Shown here piece by piece: positions 1 to 9,164 of a DNA stretch of 64,000 bases (positions are counted from its first letter, which is position 1; each line of letters starts with the position of its first letter). The notes under the pieces were generated by a model. It was not told the DNA's origin. It did no database searches and was given only the letters and a program-made list of their open reading frames with translations. The stretch comes from Ralstonia wenshanensis (GTDB lineage: Bacteria; Pseudomonadota; Gammaproteobacteria; Burkholderiales; Burkholderiaceae), in contig NZ_CP076413.1 of assembly GCF_021173085.1 (NCBI RefSeq), positions 1,736,001 to 1,800,000 on the forward strand, read 5' to 3'. Made by a program: the position numbers and the translations under genes.

Positions 1-303
1 CGTCTGCGCGATCGGCAGACCGGTGTCCATCGTTTCCAGCGCAGCCAGGTGCGGCACGTTCTGCTCGATCAGCTCGCCCAAGCGGCGCATCAGCTTGGCG
101 CGCTGCTTGGCCGGCGTGTTGGCCCAGGCCGGGAATGCAGCCTTGGCCGCCGCCACAGCCGCGTTGATCTCCGCCTCACCGCCCGATGCGACCTCGGCTA
201 TGGCCTCGCCCGTGGCCGGATTGGTCGTGACGAAACGCTCGACGCTGTCGACCTCGCGGCCGTCGATCCAATGCTTGACAGGGTCCATGTTGACGCGGCT
301 CAT
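1..303 (-). CDS. hpaE: 5-carboxymethyl-2-hydroxymuconate semialdehyde dehydrogenase, N-terminal part
   Basis: Partial gene, running off the left edge; 101 N-terminal residues are present. The translation has the N-terminal pattern of aldehyde dehydrogenases (HWIDGREV, then TTNPATGEAIAEVASG), followed by the helical AAVAAAKAAFPAWA segment. Catalytic Cys/Glu residues would lie outside the window. HpaE oxidises 5-carboxymethyl-2-hydroxymuconate semialdehyde with NAD+ in the homoprotocatechuate meta-cleavage route. The specific name rests on its neighbours: its ATG overlaps the hpaG2 stop as ATGA, so it is the third cistron of an hpa operon. From sequence alone it is only an aldehyde dehydrogenase N-terminus. 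Confidence 0.85.
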   Translation of the reverse strand, partial: MSRVNMDPVKHWIDGREVDSVERFVTTNPATGEAIAEVASGGEAEINAAVAAAKAAFPAWANTPAKQRAKLMRRLGELIEQNVPHLAALETMDTGLPIAQT

Positions 304-1070
304 GCGGGCTCCTTGTTCGGTTCTTCGGCAACGATGGTGCTCACCAGCCGGCCGATGCCTTCAATTTCGGTGATGACTTCGTCGCCGGGTTGCGTATCGG
401 CCAAACCCTCGGGCGTGCCGGTCAGGATCATGTCGCCGGGGCTGAGCGTCATGAAGCTGGAGAACCACGCTATCAGCGCCGGAACGTCGAAGATCATGTC
501 GCGCGTGTTGCCCTCTTGCGTGACACGGCCGTTGACGGTAGTGCGCAGCGCGAGTTGCATCGGATCGGGCACATCGTCGCGGTCGACGAGCCATGGCCCG
601 ATGGGCGTGCACGTGTCTCGGCTTTTCACACGCAGGTTCGGGCGGCAGTAGTTCTCGAGGTAATCGCGGATGGCGTAATCGTTGGCCACCGTATATCCAG
701 CCACGTATTCATAGGCGTGCTCGCGCGGCACATTGCGCGCGGTCTTGCCGATCACCACGACCAGCTCGCATTCGTAATGCATGAACGCGACGCCAAGCGG
801 GCGCACGGTGTGGGCGCGATGGCCAATCAGCGTATTTGGCCCTTTCAGGAACGCGAGCGGCTCCTCGGGCGCTTTGAAGGCCAATTCCTTGGCGTGATCG
901 GCGTAGTTCAGGCCCAGCGCGAAGACCGTGCGTGGCTGGAGCGGCGGTAACCAGAGGACTTCGGTTTCGTGCAAGACGCGGCCGTCGGCCAGTCTGAGGC
1001 GGGTGTCGTCGCCGGGCATGGCCGTGGCGTGACGGATCGCGCCGTCATAGGCAATACGCGCGTGTTTCAT
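300..1070 (-). CDS. hpaG2: 4-hydroxyphenylacetate degradation isomerase/decarboxylase, C-terminal-type subunit (HpaG2)
   Basis: 256 residues of the fumarylacetoacetate hydrolase (FAH) superfamily. The family hallmarks are visible: ALGLNYADHAKE, FLKGPNTLIGH, the acidic metal-binding stretch HYECELVVVIGK and GYTVANDYAIRD, ending with the typical LTGTPEGLADTQPGDEV. HpaG2 acts with HpaG1 in decarboxylation and isomerisation of the 5-carboxymethyl-2-hydroxymuconate pathway intermediate. In E. coli the two halves are fused as HpaG; here they are separate genes in ATGA overlap on both sides (with hpaG1 upstream and hpaE downstream), so translation is probably coupled. Cytoplasmic. Recognition is good; which half catalyses which step follows the family convention. 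Confidence 0.88.
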   Translation of the reverse strand: MKHARIAYDGAIRHATAMPGDDTRLRLADGRVLHETEVLWLPPLQPRTVFALGLNYADHAKELAFKAPEEPLAFLKGPNTLIGHRAHTVRPLGVAFMHYECELVVVIGKTARNVPREHAYEYVAGYTVANDYAIRDYLENYCRPNLRVKSRDTCTPIGPWLVDRDDVPDPMQLALRTTVNGRVTQEGNTRDMIFDVPALIAWFSSFMTLSPGDMILTGTPEGLADTQPGDEVITEIEGIGRLVSTIVAEEPNKEPA

Positions 1071-1816
1071 CGCGAAACCTCCGATTGGCGGATCAACGTG
1101 GTCGTCAGTGTGCCAATGCGGGCGATGTCGATATCGATGCGATCCCCTGCGCGCGCCAGCGGCGGATTCTCCGGCATGCCAACGAGCAGCACATCGCCCG
1201 CTTCAAGCGTCATGAATGCCGTCACGTCGGCAAGCAGTTGTGCGACGGGCCGCACCAGCCTCGATGTATTTGCGCGCTGTTTGATCTCACCGTTAATGCG
1301 CACGGTGATATCGAGCGCATCAGCATCAGGCACATCATCGCGATCGACTGTCCATGGCCCCATCGGACAAAAGCCATCGCGGCACTTGTGGCGGATCGCC
1401 GGGCGGTAGTAGCTCGCATGCGGCACGGTCAGGTCATTGACGATCGTGTAGCCGGCGATGAAATCCGCGGCGCGCAACGCCGGCACACGCGTGGCTGTAC
1501 GACTGATCACCACGCCCAGGCAGGCACCGGCCCAAACGCCGTCGATGTCTGCCGGAAGCACGACATCGTGGTCATGACCAATGCGCGTGTTTGCCGGTTT
1601 GAGATAGAGGATGGGCGCCTTAGGCGGCCCTTGGTAAGGCGGCGCAGATAGCGCGTCGCCAAGCGCATCCAGTTCGTCGCGGTAGTTCAGTAACGCGCCG
1701 ACGACGGTACCTTCGACCGGCGGCAGCCAACGAAACGAACTGGCACACTCCGCGGCGGATGCAAACACCGTCTCCACGACTTGACCTTCCGGCAATACCA
1801 CTCTGCCTCGCAGCAT
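1067..1816 (-). CDS. hpaG1: 4-hydroxyphenylacetate degradation isomerase/decarboxylase, N-terminal-type subunit (HpaG1)
   Basis: 249-residue FAH-superfamily protein and first cistron of the hpa operon. It shows VVGALLNYRDEL, YLKPANTRIGHDHDVVLP and GYTIVNDLTVPHASYYRP, ending in the LLVGMPENPPLARAGD pattern typical of HpaG1 rather than HpaG2 (which has LTGTPEG). It partners HpaG2 in the two-step decarboxylation/isomerisation of homoprotocatechuate ring-fission products. The ATG at 1816 is preceded by GGGAG at a normal distance, and the transcript must start in the AT-rich palindrome region just upstream, which suggests regulation by a substrate-responsive repressor such as HpaR. No hpaR is adjacent in this window. 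Confidence 0.87.
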   Translation of the reverse strand: MLRGRVVLPEGQVVETVFASAAECASSFRWLPPVEGTVVGALLNYRDELDALGDALSAPPYQGPPKAPILYLKPANTRIGHDHDVVLPADIDGVWAGACLGVVISRTATRVPALRAADFIAGYTIVNDLTVPHASYYRPAIRHKCRDGFCPMGPWTVDRDDVPDADALDITVRINGEIKQRANTSRLVRPVAQLLADVTAFMTLEAGDVLLVGMPENPPLARAGDRIDIDIARIGTLTTTLIRQSEVSR

Positions 1817-1836
1817 GGCGTCTCCCGCCCCATATA

Positions 1837-1850
1837 ATTAACATGTTAAT
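1837..1850. promoter_or_regulatory. Perfect 14-bp palindrome at the hpa operon promoter
   Basis: ATTAACATGTTAAT reads identically on both strands and sits 21-34 bp upstream of the hpaG1 ATG, where it would overlap the promoter core (TATAAT-like sequence lies alongside). An AT-rich dyad with TTAACATGTTAA symmetry is typical of MarR-family operators, and E. coli hpa genes are controlled by the MarR-type repressor HpaR. Assignment to HpaR is inference. Confidence 0.6.
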
Positions 1851-1898
1851 CATCTGATCGGATTGCAGCCATGTCAAGTCGGGAAACTGCGGCGCAAT

Positions 1899-1929
1899 GA
1901 AAAAGCCGGCCACGCGGACCGGCTTTTCA
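1899..1929 (-). terminator. Intrinsic terminator downstream of the DUF1488 gene
   Basis: Inverted repeat AAAAGCCGG...CCGGCTTTT with a 9-nt loop, followed on the minus strand by a T run. It lies about 70 bp beyond the DUF1488 stop codon and upstream of the hpa promoter, so it insulates hpaG1 from readthrough. The run of A on the other side makes it potentially bidirectional. Confidence 0.75.
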
Positions 1930-1999
1930 GTCGGCGGACGATGTGTCCGCCATGCAGAGCATCGGGCACGCCGATGTCTACGCAGGCAATCGATCAGAC

Positions 2000-2290
2000 T
2001 CAGATCACCGCAATATGCGCGCGCTTGACCACGATCGGTTGCGGCAAGTCATCTAATCCATGAGATCGCTGCACGCAGTCTGCAATAAGCACGCGGGCGG
2101 CATCCTGGATCCGCTCTTGGCCAGCCTCGAAGGCTGCCTGAAGCGACAACACCTGATCACCTTCCAGCCCTTCCCAAAGCGCCTCGCGCGTTGCCACGCA
2201 AGTCACCTTTTCACCGTCGACCAGTGCGTCGAACAGCAGGCCTTCGTTGTTGATGTCGTACGCCTCTTTCTTTTCGAACTTGATTTCCAT
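2000..2290 (-). CDS. DUF1488 family protein
   Basis: 96 residues from the ATG at 2290; the frame opens further upstream, but this ATG has GGAGGG about 8 nt before it and starts the conserved sequence (MEIKFEKKEAYD). The protein fits DUF1488: a short acidic N-terminal strand region, the VTCVATREAL segment and a helical C-terminus. Function is unknown; members are small soluble proteins common in proteobacteria. It stands alone between the hpa operon and a 0.5-kb non-coding stretch, with its own terminator. Confidence 0.7.
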   Translation of the reverse strand: MEIKFEKKEAYDINNEGLLFDALVDGEKVTCVATREALWEGLEGDQVLSLQAAFEAGQERIQDAARVLIADCVQRSHGLDDLPQPIVVKRAHIAVI

Positions 2291-2819
2291 CGTCAAAGCC
2301 CTCCGATTGCAATGGACAACAACGCACACGCTGTTGCGTGGAAACTTTGCGGGGGGGCCGGCAAGGTTTCGTCAGACATTGTGTCTGGCTGCACAGATCA
2401 TTTTAACCACAGCTTGCGATGCACGTGCGAGCGTCATTTGCAGCATCGCTGCCGTTGAATGGTGGCTTGGGGCCGCCACCCCAGGCGGCATCAGGCTTCG
2501 CGCGCCCTTCGTCGTAGCTATGCTTTTTTATCAGGGTTGAGCACTTGCTCGTTTGAGCAAAGCGAAAGCCACATGCAAGGCGCGTGCCGGACGTGAAGCC
2601 AAACTGTGCCTGCTCATGCAACCACATGGTTTGCGACACGTTGATGTCAGCGCCGGATGCGCTGGAACCGTCGCCAAAAAAGAGCGGCGGTTGAACGCAA
2701 TACATCGGCGTTGTAATAGTTGCGCGCCGACTGAGGGAAAACCACCTCAGCCGGCGATCTGAACGACAGTGTTGGCCGCGTGGCAGCCATGTCGTCAGGG
2801 AATGGACGCGCGTTATTGA
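2291..2819. other. Intergenic stretch without a supported gene
   Basis: About 530 bp between DUF1488 and the permease gene, both leftward. Small open frames exist on both strands, but none has a Shine-Dalgarno-supported start or recognisable protein content. The part next to 2290 must carry the DUF1488 promoter. No RNA structure, terminator or repeat was identified. Confidence 0.5.
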
Positions 2820-4250
<1,431 letters not shown>

Positions 4251-4441
4251 TGACTGCGTCTCCTGTCTGCGCGCTGCCGAATGTGACGGCATGCACTGTC
4301 GCGCACGTGTGATGCGCGGCGGCGGATTATGCAAAAAAGCGGGCATTCTACCCGCAGGCGACATTCCGCCCTTCTATCGCCGTAGTGCAGACAGGAAAAT
4401 AGGACAATTCGTACCCAATTGCCGGGTCGATGGGCTCAATT

Positions 4442-5512
4442 TCACCCGGCGGCGGGGTCTTCCGCAAACAGCGGTTGCTGGCGCGCATGCGCATCCGATT
4501 CATACAGCCGCACACCCACGCCAAGCAATCGCACGGGGATGCCGCGGCGCTCAAACCCCTGCGCCAGCAGCTTGGAGAACACCGGCAAGGACACCTGCGG
4601 CGAGATGCACTCCACCGTCGTGCCACGAAAATCGGCAAAACGCAGCTTGACGTAGGTTTTGTGGATCATGTTGCCTGCGCGGGCGCGCTCGACGCGGGCG
4701 GCCAACTGCTCGACGAGGATGATCAACTCGCGCTGGCAGTCATCGAGCGTGCGCAGATCGGTGGCGTAGGTCTCTTCCACACTGACCGACTTGCGGATCT
4801 GCGAAGGTTGCACCTGCCGATGATCAATACCGCGACAAAGGTCGTGAAGCCGAAAACCGAACACGCCGAAATGCTGCTGCAAGCGGTCTGTGCCCCAGCC
4901 GCGTAAATCACCACAGGTTTCCGCACCCAGGCGGCGCAGCTTGGCAGCGGTCACCTTCCCCACGCCGAACAGGCGATCGACGGGTAGCTCCGCCACAAAC
5001 GCGTCGATCTGCTCCGGCCGCACGACGAACAGGCCGTCAGGCTTGTTCCAGTCGCTGGCGATCTTGGCGATGAACTTGTTGGGCGCAACGCCGGCCGACA
5101 CGGTAATGCCGATCTCTTCGCGCACCCGGCGGCGGATGTCTTCAGCGATGCGGGTGCCACTGCCCGCCAGCATAGGGCTGTCGGTCACGTCCAGGTAAGC
5201 CTCGTCCAGCGAAAGCGGCTCCACCAGCGGCGTATAGCTGTGATAAATGGCGAAGATCTGGCGCGCAACCTGGCGGTACTTTTCCATGGATGGCGGCACG
5301 ATCAGCAAGTCCGGGCAACGCTTGACGGCCTGCGCCATGGGCATGGCCGAATGGATGCCGAACTTGCGCGCCTCGTAGTTGCAGGTTGCGACTACACCGC
5401 GCCGCTCCGGCCGCCCACCGACGGCCAGCGGCTTGCCCACCAGGCGCGGGTCGTCGCGCATTTCGATGGCAGCGTAAAAACAATCGCAGTCGCAGTGGAT
5501 GATCTTTCGCAC
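4442..5512 (-). CDS. dinB: DNA polymerase IV (Y-family, translesion)
   Basis: 356 residues, the usual length of bacterial Pol IV. N-terminal catalytic residues are clear: IIHCDCDCFYAAIEMRDDP (first Asp and steric-gate region), then SLDEAYLDVT carrying the SxDE acidic pair of the palm. GVAPNKFIAKIASDWNKPDG and the helix-hairpin-helix RLFGVGKVTAAKLRRLG follow, and the little-finger domain occupies the last ~110 residues. The C-terminus contains QQPLF, a beta-clamp binding motif. It copies damaged or mismatched templates without proofreading. No LexA box was identified upstream. Confidence 0.95.
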   Translation of the reverse strand: MRKIIHCDCDCFYAAIEMRDDPRLVGKPLAVGGRPERRGVVATCNYEARKFGIHSAMPMAQAVKRCPDLLIVPPSMEKYRQVARQIFAIYHSYTPLVEPLSLDEAYLDVTDSPMLAGSGTRIAEDIRRRVREEIGITVSAGVAPNKFIAKIASDWNKPDGLFVVRPEQIDAFVAELPVDRLFGVGKVTAAKLRRLGAETCGDLRGWGTDRLQQHFGVFGFRLHDLCRGIDHRQVQPSQIRKSVSVEETYATDLRTLDDCQRELIILVEQLAARVERARAGNMIHKTYVKLRFADFRGTTVECISPQVSLPVFSKLLAQGFERRGIPVRLLGVGVRLYESDAHARQQPLFAEDPAAG

Positions 5513-5630
5513 GGCACAAGGCCAGAACCGGCCGCTGGAAGCCGCGTCGGTGTCGGGCTTGCTCGTTCAGGAGGAACGCAAGCGTATCAGCTTCCGCCGG
5601 CTGCGCACGCAACGCCGCGCAACAATGCAT

Positions 5631-5661
5631 TTCGCCGATATTGCAACGCAACATCGGCGAA
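5631..5661. terminator. Stable hairpin downstream of the small lipoprotein gene
   Basis: TTCGCCGAT pairs with ATCGGCGAA, and inside it TTGC pairs with GCAA around an AAC loop, giving a near-continuous 13-bp stem. It begins about 24 bp after the lipoprotein stop and precedes dinB. It lacks a T run on the minus strand, so it may act as a 3'-end stabiliser or Rho-assisted stop rather than a classical terminator. Confidence 0.4.
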
Positions 5662-5684
5662 TGAGGAGACCGGAAGAATGCGGC

Positions 5685-6056
5685 TTAGCGGCCGATATCG
5701 TGCGCCACGGCGCCGAGTTCGTCGTTCAGCGCGTGCTGCTCATCGCCGGACAGGCCGCCGCGATGCTGACTGGCCATGTCGTTGGCTTCCTGGCGGATGC
5801 GGCGCAGGCGGTCGCGCAGGCCGTCAGCGCGGTACGGATCGATGTAGCCCTGCGATTGGCGAACGTCGATACGGTGGAATTCTTCCGCGAGGCGGCCCTG
5901 GATTTGGTCAAAGCGCGCGCGCGGGTCCACCGGCGCCGCAACGGGAACCGGCTCACGCACCACCACCGTGCGCGTGGGCTGCGGTGGCGCCACGACACAA
6001 CCGGCCAGGGAGGCCGCCAGCACTGCGCACAGGGTCAGACGCGGAAGAATCGACAT
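5685..6056 (-). CDS. Small lipoprotein of unknown function
   Basis: 123 residues. An N-terminal signal with hydrophobic core ends in the lipobox LAGC with the modified Cys at residue 20. A short Pro/Val-rich linker (PPQPTRTVVVREPVP) follows, then a charged, helical domain with repeated Arg/Asp-rich segments (RFDQIQGRLAEEFHRIDVRQSQGYIDP). Position +2 after Cys is Val, so outer-membrane destination is expected by the Lol rule. No family recognised. Alone in its transcript apart from dinB downstream. Confidence 0.65.
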   Translation of the reverse strand: MSILPRLTLCAVLAASLAGCVVAPPQPTRTVVVREPVPVAAPVDPRARFDQIQGRLAEEFHRIDVRQSQGYIDPYRADGLRDRLRRIRQEANDMASQHRGGLSGDEQHALNDELGAVAHDIGR

Positions 6057-6158
6057 GATTTGGCTCGTATTGTGGTTGTAGAAACGCGCAGTCGCGCGAG
6101 AACTGGCGCTATCTTACGAACCGCTTCACGCAAAGCTGTGACGATTGGTAACAGCAGA

Positions 6159-6296
6159 TTACTTCCGCGACAGCTCCGGTGGCTCGACTGGCGGCGGCGG
6201 TTCATCGGGAGATGGCAGATCGGGCGGGATTCCCGGCGGCGAAGGCTCGTCGGGCGGGGGAACGGTATGAGCGGGCAGCACGCAATTGACGGACAT
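6159..6296 (-). CDS. Very small proline-rich protein
   Basis: 45 residues from the ATG at 6296, which has an excellent GGAGGG six bases upstream; upstream in-frame ATGs lack one. After MSVNCVLPAHTV the protein is almost entirely Pro with Glu, Asp and Ser (PPPDEP, SPDEPPPP motifs), so it should be acidic, extended and disordered. No signal peptide or membrane segment is apparent. A second protein of the same style (65 residues, also with a strong ribosome site) is encoded at 38839-39036. Function unknown; the ribosome-binding site is the main evidence that it is real. Confidence 0.5.
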   Translation of the reverse strand: MSVNCVLPAHTVPPPDEPSPPGIPPDLPSPDEPPPPVEPPELSRK

Positions 6297-6343
6297 GGTT
6301 TCCCTCCGGGCAAAACGCATTGACAATCTAGTATGCGATTCCC

Positions 6344-7309
6344 ATGCCAACAAGTCACCCCGCCCAACCCATGCACGACCTGCCCACCGCCCGCTTTCAG
6401 GATCGCACGCTCATCCGCATCGGTGACACGCGCGCCGATGGCTCCATGCTGCTGCTCGCACCGGAAGCCGGCGGTCGGCTGGTGCGCTGGCGCCATCGCG
6501 GTGAAGACATCCTCTTCTGGCCCGAAACATCCGACTGGTCGAATCCGGCCAAAGTGCGCGGCGGCAATCCGCTGCTATTTCCCTTCATCGGCCGGCATTT
6601 TGTAGATGGCGAAGTCGGCCGCTGGCGCGACGCGCGCGGACAACTTCACGCGCTACCGCAACACGGCTTTGCTCGCGACATGCCGTTCGAGGTGGAAGAC
6701 GCAAGCGACGCACACATCGTCATGCTGCTGCGTGACAGCCCTCAAACGCGCCAAGGCTATCCGTTCGCCTTCGAATTTCGCGTGACGTACCGGCTGATTG
6801 ACGACGGGTTGGAGGCGACCTTCTGCGTGAAGCATCTGGACGAAGGCGACGCGCATGCGCCGATGCCTTTCTACGCGGGCCATCATTTCTACCTGGCGCT
6901 ACCGCATGCGCTGCGTGGCGCAACCGAGCTGTCGATGCCGCCGGCGCGGCTGTCGCGCCAACTGCCCGATGGCAGTCTCGACAGACCCGAGCCAGGGCGC
7001 AGGACCTACCAGCTCGACGACCCGGCGCTCCAAGATCGCTATCACCTGCTCGATGACGCCGGCGCGGCCACGCTCGTCATCCCGCCGCATGCAGAAGCAC
7101 CGCTCGGCCGGCGCATTCGTTTCGAGGTCGACGGCGCACCGGTGCCCTGGCACGCCATCACCACGTGGACGGAAAACGCCACGTCGGACTTCTACTGCGT
7201 CGAACCTTGGATGGGCCTGCCGAATGCGATCCACCACGGCGAAGGCCTGCACCTGCTCGCCCCCGGCGGGACCCGACAGGCAACCTGCCGCCTGCGGATC
7301 GCTCGGTAG
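6344..7309 (+). CDS. Aldose 1-epimerase family protein
   Basis: 321 residues of the aldose 1-epimerase/mutarotase superfamily. Visible features are LLLAPEAGGRLVRWRHRGEDILFWPE at the N-terminus, GGNPLLFPFIGR, LPQHGFARDMPFEV carrying the conserved His of the active site, and AGHHFYLALP. It is cytoplasmic by lack of a signal peptide and probably interconverts sugar anomers or modified hexoses; substrate unknown. A second ATG 27 nt downstream (6371, MHDLPTARFQ) may be the true start, since neither ATG has a good ribosome-binding site. It diverges from the proline-rich gene and converges on the AhpD-like gene. Confidence 0.82.
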   Translation: MPTSHPAQPMHDLPTARFQDRTLIRIGDTRADGSMLLLAPEAGGRLVRWRHRGEDILFWPETSDWSNPAKVRGGNPLLFPFIGRHFVDGEVGRWRDARGQLHALPQHGFARDMPFEVEDASDAHIVMLLRDSPQTRQGYPFAFEFRVTYRLIDDGLEATFCVKHLDEGDAHAPMPFYAGHHFYLALPHALRGATELSMPPARLSRQLPDGSLDRPEPGRRTYQLDDPALQDRYHLLDDAGAATLVIPPHAEAPLGRRIRFEVDGAPVPWHAITTWTENATSDFYCVEPWMGLPNAIHHGEGLHLLAPGGTRQATCRLRIAR

Positions 7310-7318
7310 CGGACGTGG

Positions 7319-7654
7319 TCAGGCCTTCTCGTAGGCCTGCACCGCGTCCATCACGCGCGCCGAGTACACCAACGCGGCCCCGGCATTAAGCGAAATCGCC
7401 ACGCTGAGCGCATCGGCAATCTCCTCATGCGTTGCACCATGCTTGACCGCCTCGGCGGTGTGCACGGTGATACAGCCATCGCAACGCGCGGTCACCGCCA
7501 CGGCCAGCGCGATCAGTTCGCGGGTCTTCGCGTCCAGGCTGCCCGTCGTGGCCGCCGACAGCGTCTTGTAGCCCTTGACCGTATCCGGCGTGATCCGACC
7601 GATCTCGCCAATGCGACCCAGCAATTCCTTCCGATACTCGACCCAGTTCAGCAT
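7319..7654 (-). CDS. Carboxymuconolactone decarboxylase / AhpD-like family protein
   Basis: 111 residues with the AhpD-type redox motif: Cys58, Cys61 and His65 in the segment ARCDGCITVHTAEA, after TRELIALAVAV. This arrangement, with helical flanks and ATHEEIADALSVA, is the signature of small CMD-family alkylhydroperoxidase-like proteins, which reduce peroxides or act as gamma-carboxymuconolactone decarboxylases. The CxxC favours a redox role. It is divergent from the AraC-family gene, 114 bp away, which is its most likely regulator. Confidence 0.82.
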   Translation of the reverse strand: MLNWVEYRKELLGRIGEIGRITPDTVKGYKTLSAATTGSLDAKTRELIALAVAVTARCDGCITVHTAEAVKHGATHEEIADALSVAISLNAGAALVYSARVMDAVQAYEKA

Positions 7655-7712
7655 GATGTGCTCCGGTGGTGTGGCGCTGGCCCGATGCCGCGCCGTTAGG
7701 AAGAGTATTGCC

Positions 7713-7740
7713 TTGACTCGCGATCCGTTTAATACTTGAT
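7713..7740 (+). promoter_or_regulatory. Possible sigma-70 promoter of the AraC-family regulator
   Basis: TTGACT (-35) and TTGATA (-10) are separated by 16 bp, 29 bp before the chosen ATG. The -35 is close to consensus, the -10 is weak. It lies in the divergent gap shared with the AhpD-like gene, so the same region should contain the regulator's binding sites. Confidence 0.35.
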
Positions 7741-7768
7741 AAACGCAATTTCTATCGAAATCGTCTCA

Positions 7769-8683
7769 ATGGATGCGCTCAGCCAATTCATTCAACTCAC
7801 CCGGCCGCAGGCCAGCCTCGATTTGCGCTGCCTGTTCCAAGGGCCCTTCTCGATCCCGCATGATCCGGAGCCGAATGGGCAAGTGCTGTTCCACCTCGTG
7901 CTGTCGGGCAGTTGCCTGGTCGACGCTGGCGGCGGCACGCTCACGCTGCGCGAAGGCGATTTCATCCTGTTCCCGCGTGGCGCGGCACACACCATTCACG
8001 ACCTCAGCGCTGCCGACGCACCCACCCGGAAACCCCGCAACTCGCATGACGGCATGCTGCCGCTTCGCCAAACCGGCCGGGGTGCCGCCGACGTCGACCT
8101 GCTTTGCGGCCGCTTCGTTCACGAGCACGGCTCGACCACGTTGCTGGTGCGTACGCTGCCTGATCCGCTGCACGTGTCATTGAGTGATAGCGCGTCGTAT
8201 CCGGCACTGCAGGCGCTCATCGCACTGATGCGCGACGAAGCCGAAACCCGCGCGCCCGGCGCGCTGGCGATCGTTACCTCGTTGAGCCAAGCGTTGCTGA
8301 CAATGGCACTGCGCGTGTATGGCCAGCAGGAAAACGCGAGCCCCGGCACGCTGACGCTGCTGTCAGACACGCGCCTCGGACCATCCGTACAAGCCATGCT
8401 CAGCGCGCCAGAGCGTGCGTGGACCATCGACACCCTCGCCGATCTGGCAGCCATGTCGCGCGCCACCTACGCGCGGCACTTCAAGGCGCGCGCCGACATG
8501 ACGGTGTGGGACTTTCTCACGCGCGTGCGCATGACGCTCGCGTGCGACGCGTTGGTCCATACGCGGCTCAGTGCAGGAGAAATCGGGGCGCGCGTCGGCT
8601 ATCAATCCGAAGCGGCATTCGGCAAGGCGTTCAAGCAGCAACTGGGAATGACGCCGGCGCGGTATCGGCGCGCGCCGGGTTGA
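7769..8683 (+). CDS. AraC-family transcriptional regulator with N-terminal cupin
   Basis: 304 residues from MDALSQFIQL; in-frame codons upstream (from 7736) overlap the probable promoter. The N-terminal ~170 residues are a cupin-type sensor (SLDLRCLFQGPF, VLFHLVLSGSCLV, LREGDFILFPRGAAHTIHD). The last ~100 residues are the double HTH: IDTLADLAAMSRATYARHFK for the first helix-turn-helix and ACDALVHTRLS, EIGARVGYQSEAAFGKAFK for the second, ending in LGMTPARYRR. This subgroup commonly activates a divergent oxidoreductase or peroxidase-like gene, here the AhpD-like one. Ligand unknown. Confidence 0.88.
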   Translation: MDALSQFIQLTRPQASLDLRCLFQGPFSIPHDPEPNGQVLFHLVLSGSCLVDAGGGTLTLREGDFILFPRGAAHTIHDLSAADAPTRKPRNSHDGMLPLRQTGRGAADVDLLCGRFVHEHGSTTLLVRTLPDPLHVSLSDSASYPALQALIALMRDEAETRAPGALAIVTSLSQALLTMALRVYGQQENASPGTLTLLSDTRLGPSVQAMLSAPERAWTIDTLADLAAMSRATYARHFKARADMTVWDFLTRVRMTLACDALVHTRLSAGEIGARVGYQSEAAFGKAFKQQLGMTPARYRRAPG

Positions 8684-8708
8684 TCATCCGCCAACGTCCC
8701 CGCCATCG

Positions 8709-9164
8709 CTAGCGCTTGGGCTTGCGATGCGTGCGCGTTTTCGTGGTGCTTTGCGACAGGCTAGGTTCGCGTACCGGCCGCGTTCCCGTGGCCACCCATT
8801 CGCCGTAGAAATCGATCTTGCCGTCGATCAGTGCAAGCGAGTGCGTCCACTCCGCGATCATCCGCGTCACCTGCGCACGATGCGCCACCAGCAACGCATG
8901 TCGAGCTTTCAAGGTACTACGGCCCTCGCACACCAGCGCCGTGTATTCGCGCATCTGCGCGACGGACATCCCTGTGTTGCGCAGGCGCTCCATCAACTCG
9001 AGCCAGTTGACATGCTGCTCGGTGTAAATACGTCGGCCCGTTGCATCGCGCGCAACGCCAGGAATCAACCCCTGCGCCTCGTACCAGCGGATCGTATGAA
9101 TGCTGCGGCCCGTGCGCTCAGCCAAGGCACCGATCAGCAACCGAGCCGGATCGCGCTCAGCCAT
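8709..9164 (-). CDS. MerR-family transcriptional regulator
   Basis: 151 residues from the ATG at 9164. N-terminal winged HTH: IGALAERTGRSIHTIRWYEAQGLIP, GRRIYTEQHVNWLELMERLRNTGMSVAQMREY; then a coiled-coil helix (RHALLVAHRAQVTRMIAEW) and a Lys/Arg-rich tail. No Cys-rich metal site is seen, so an organic or redox signal is more likely than a metal. The ATG overlaps the stop of the SnoaL-like gene by 8 nt (ATGGCTGA), so the two are one operon; a start at 9197 is also possible. The operon promoter has the 19-bp spacer and dyad of MerR targets, predicting autoregulation. Confidence 0.85.
   Translation of the reverse strand: MAERDPARLLIGALAERTGRSIHTIRWYEAQGLIPGVARDATGRRIYTEQHVNWLELMERLRNTGMSVAQMREYTALVCEGRSTLKARHALLVAHRAQVTRMIAEWTHSLALIDGKIDFYGEWVATGTRPVREPSLSQSTTKTRTHRKPKR

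Noticed and set aside
2403-2705. 100-codon ORF in the 2.3-2.8 kb gap
   Set aside because: No Shine-Dalgarno sequence, no hydrophobic or domain pattern, composition like non-coding DNA.
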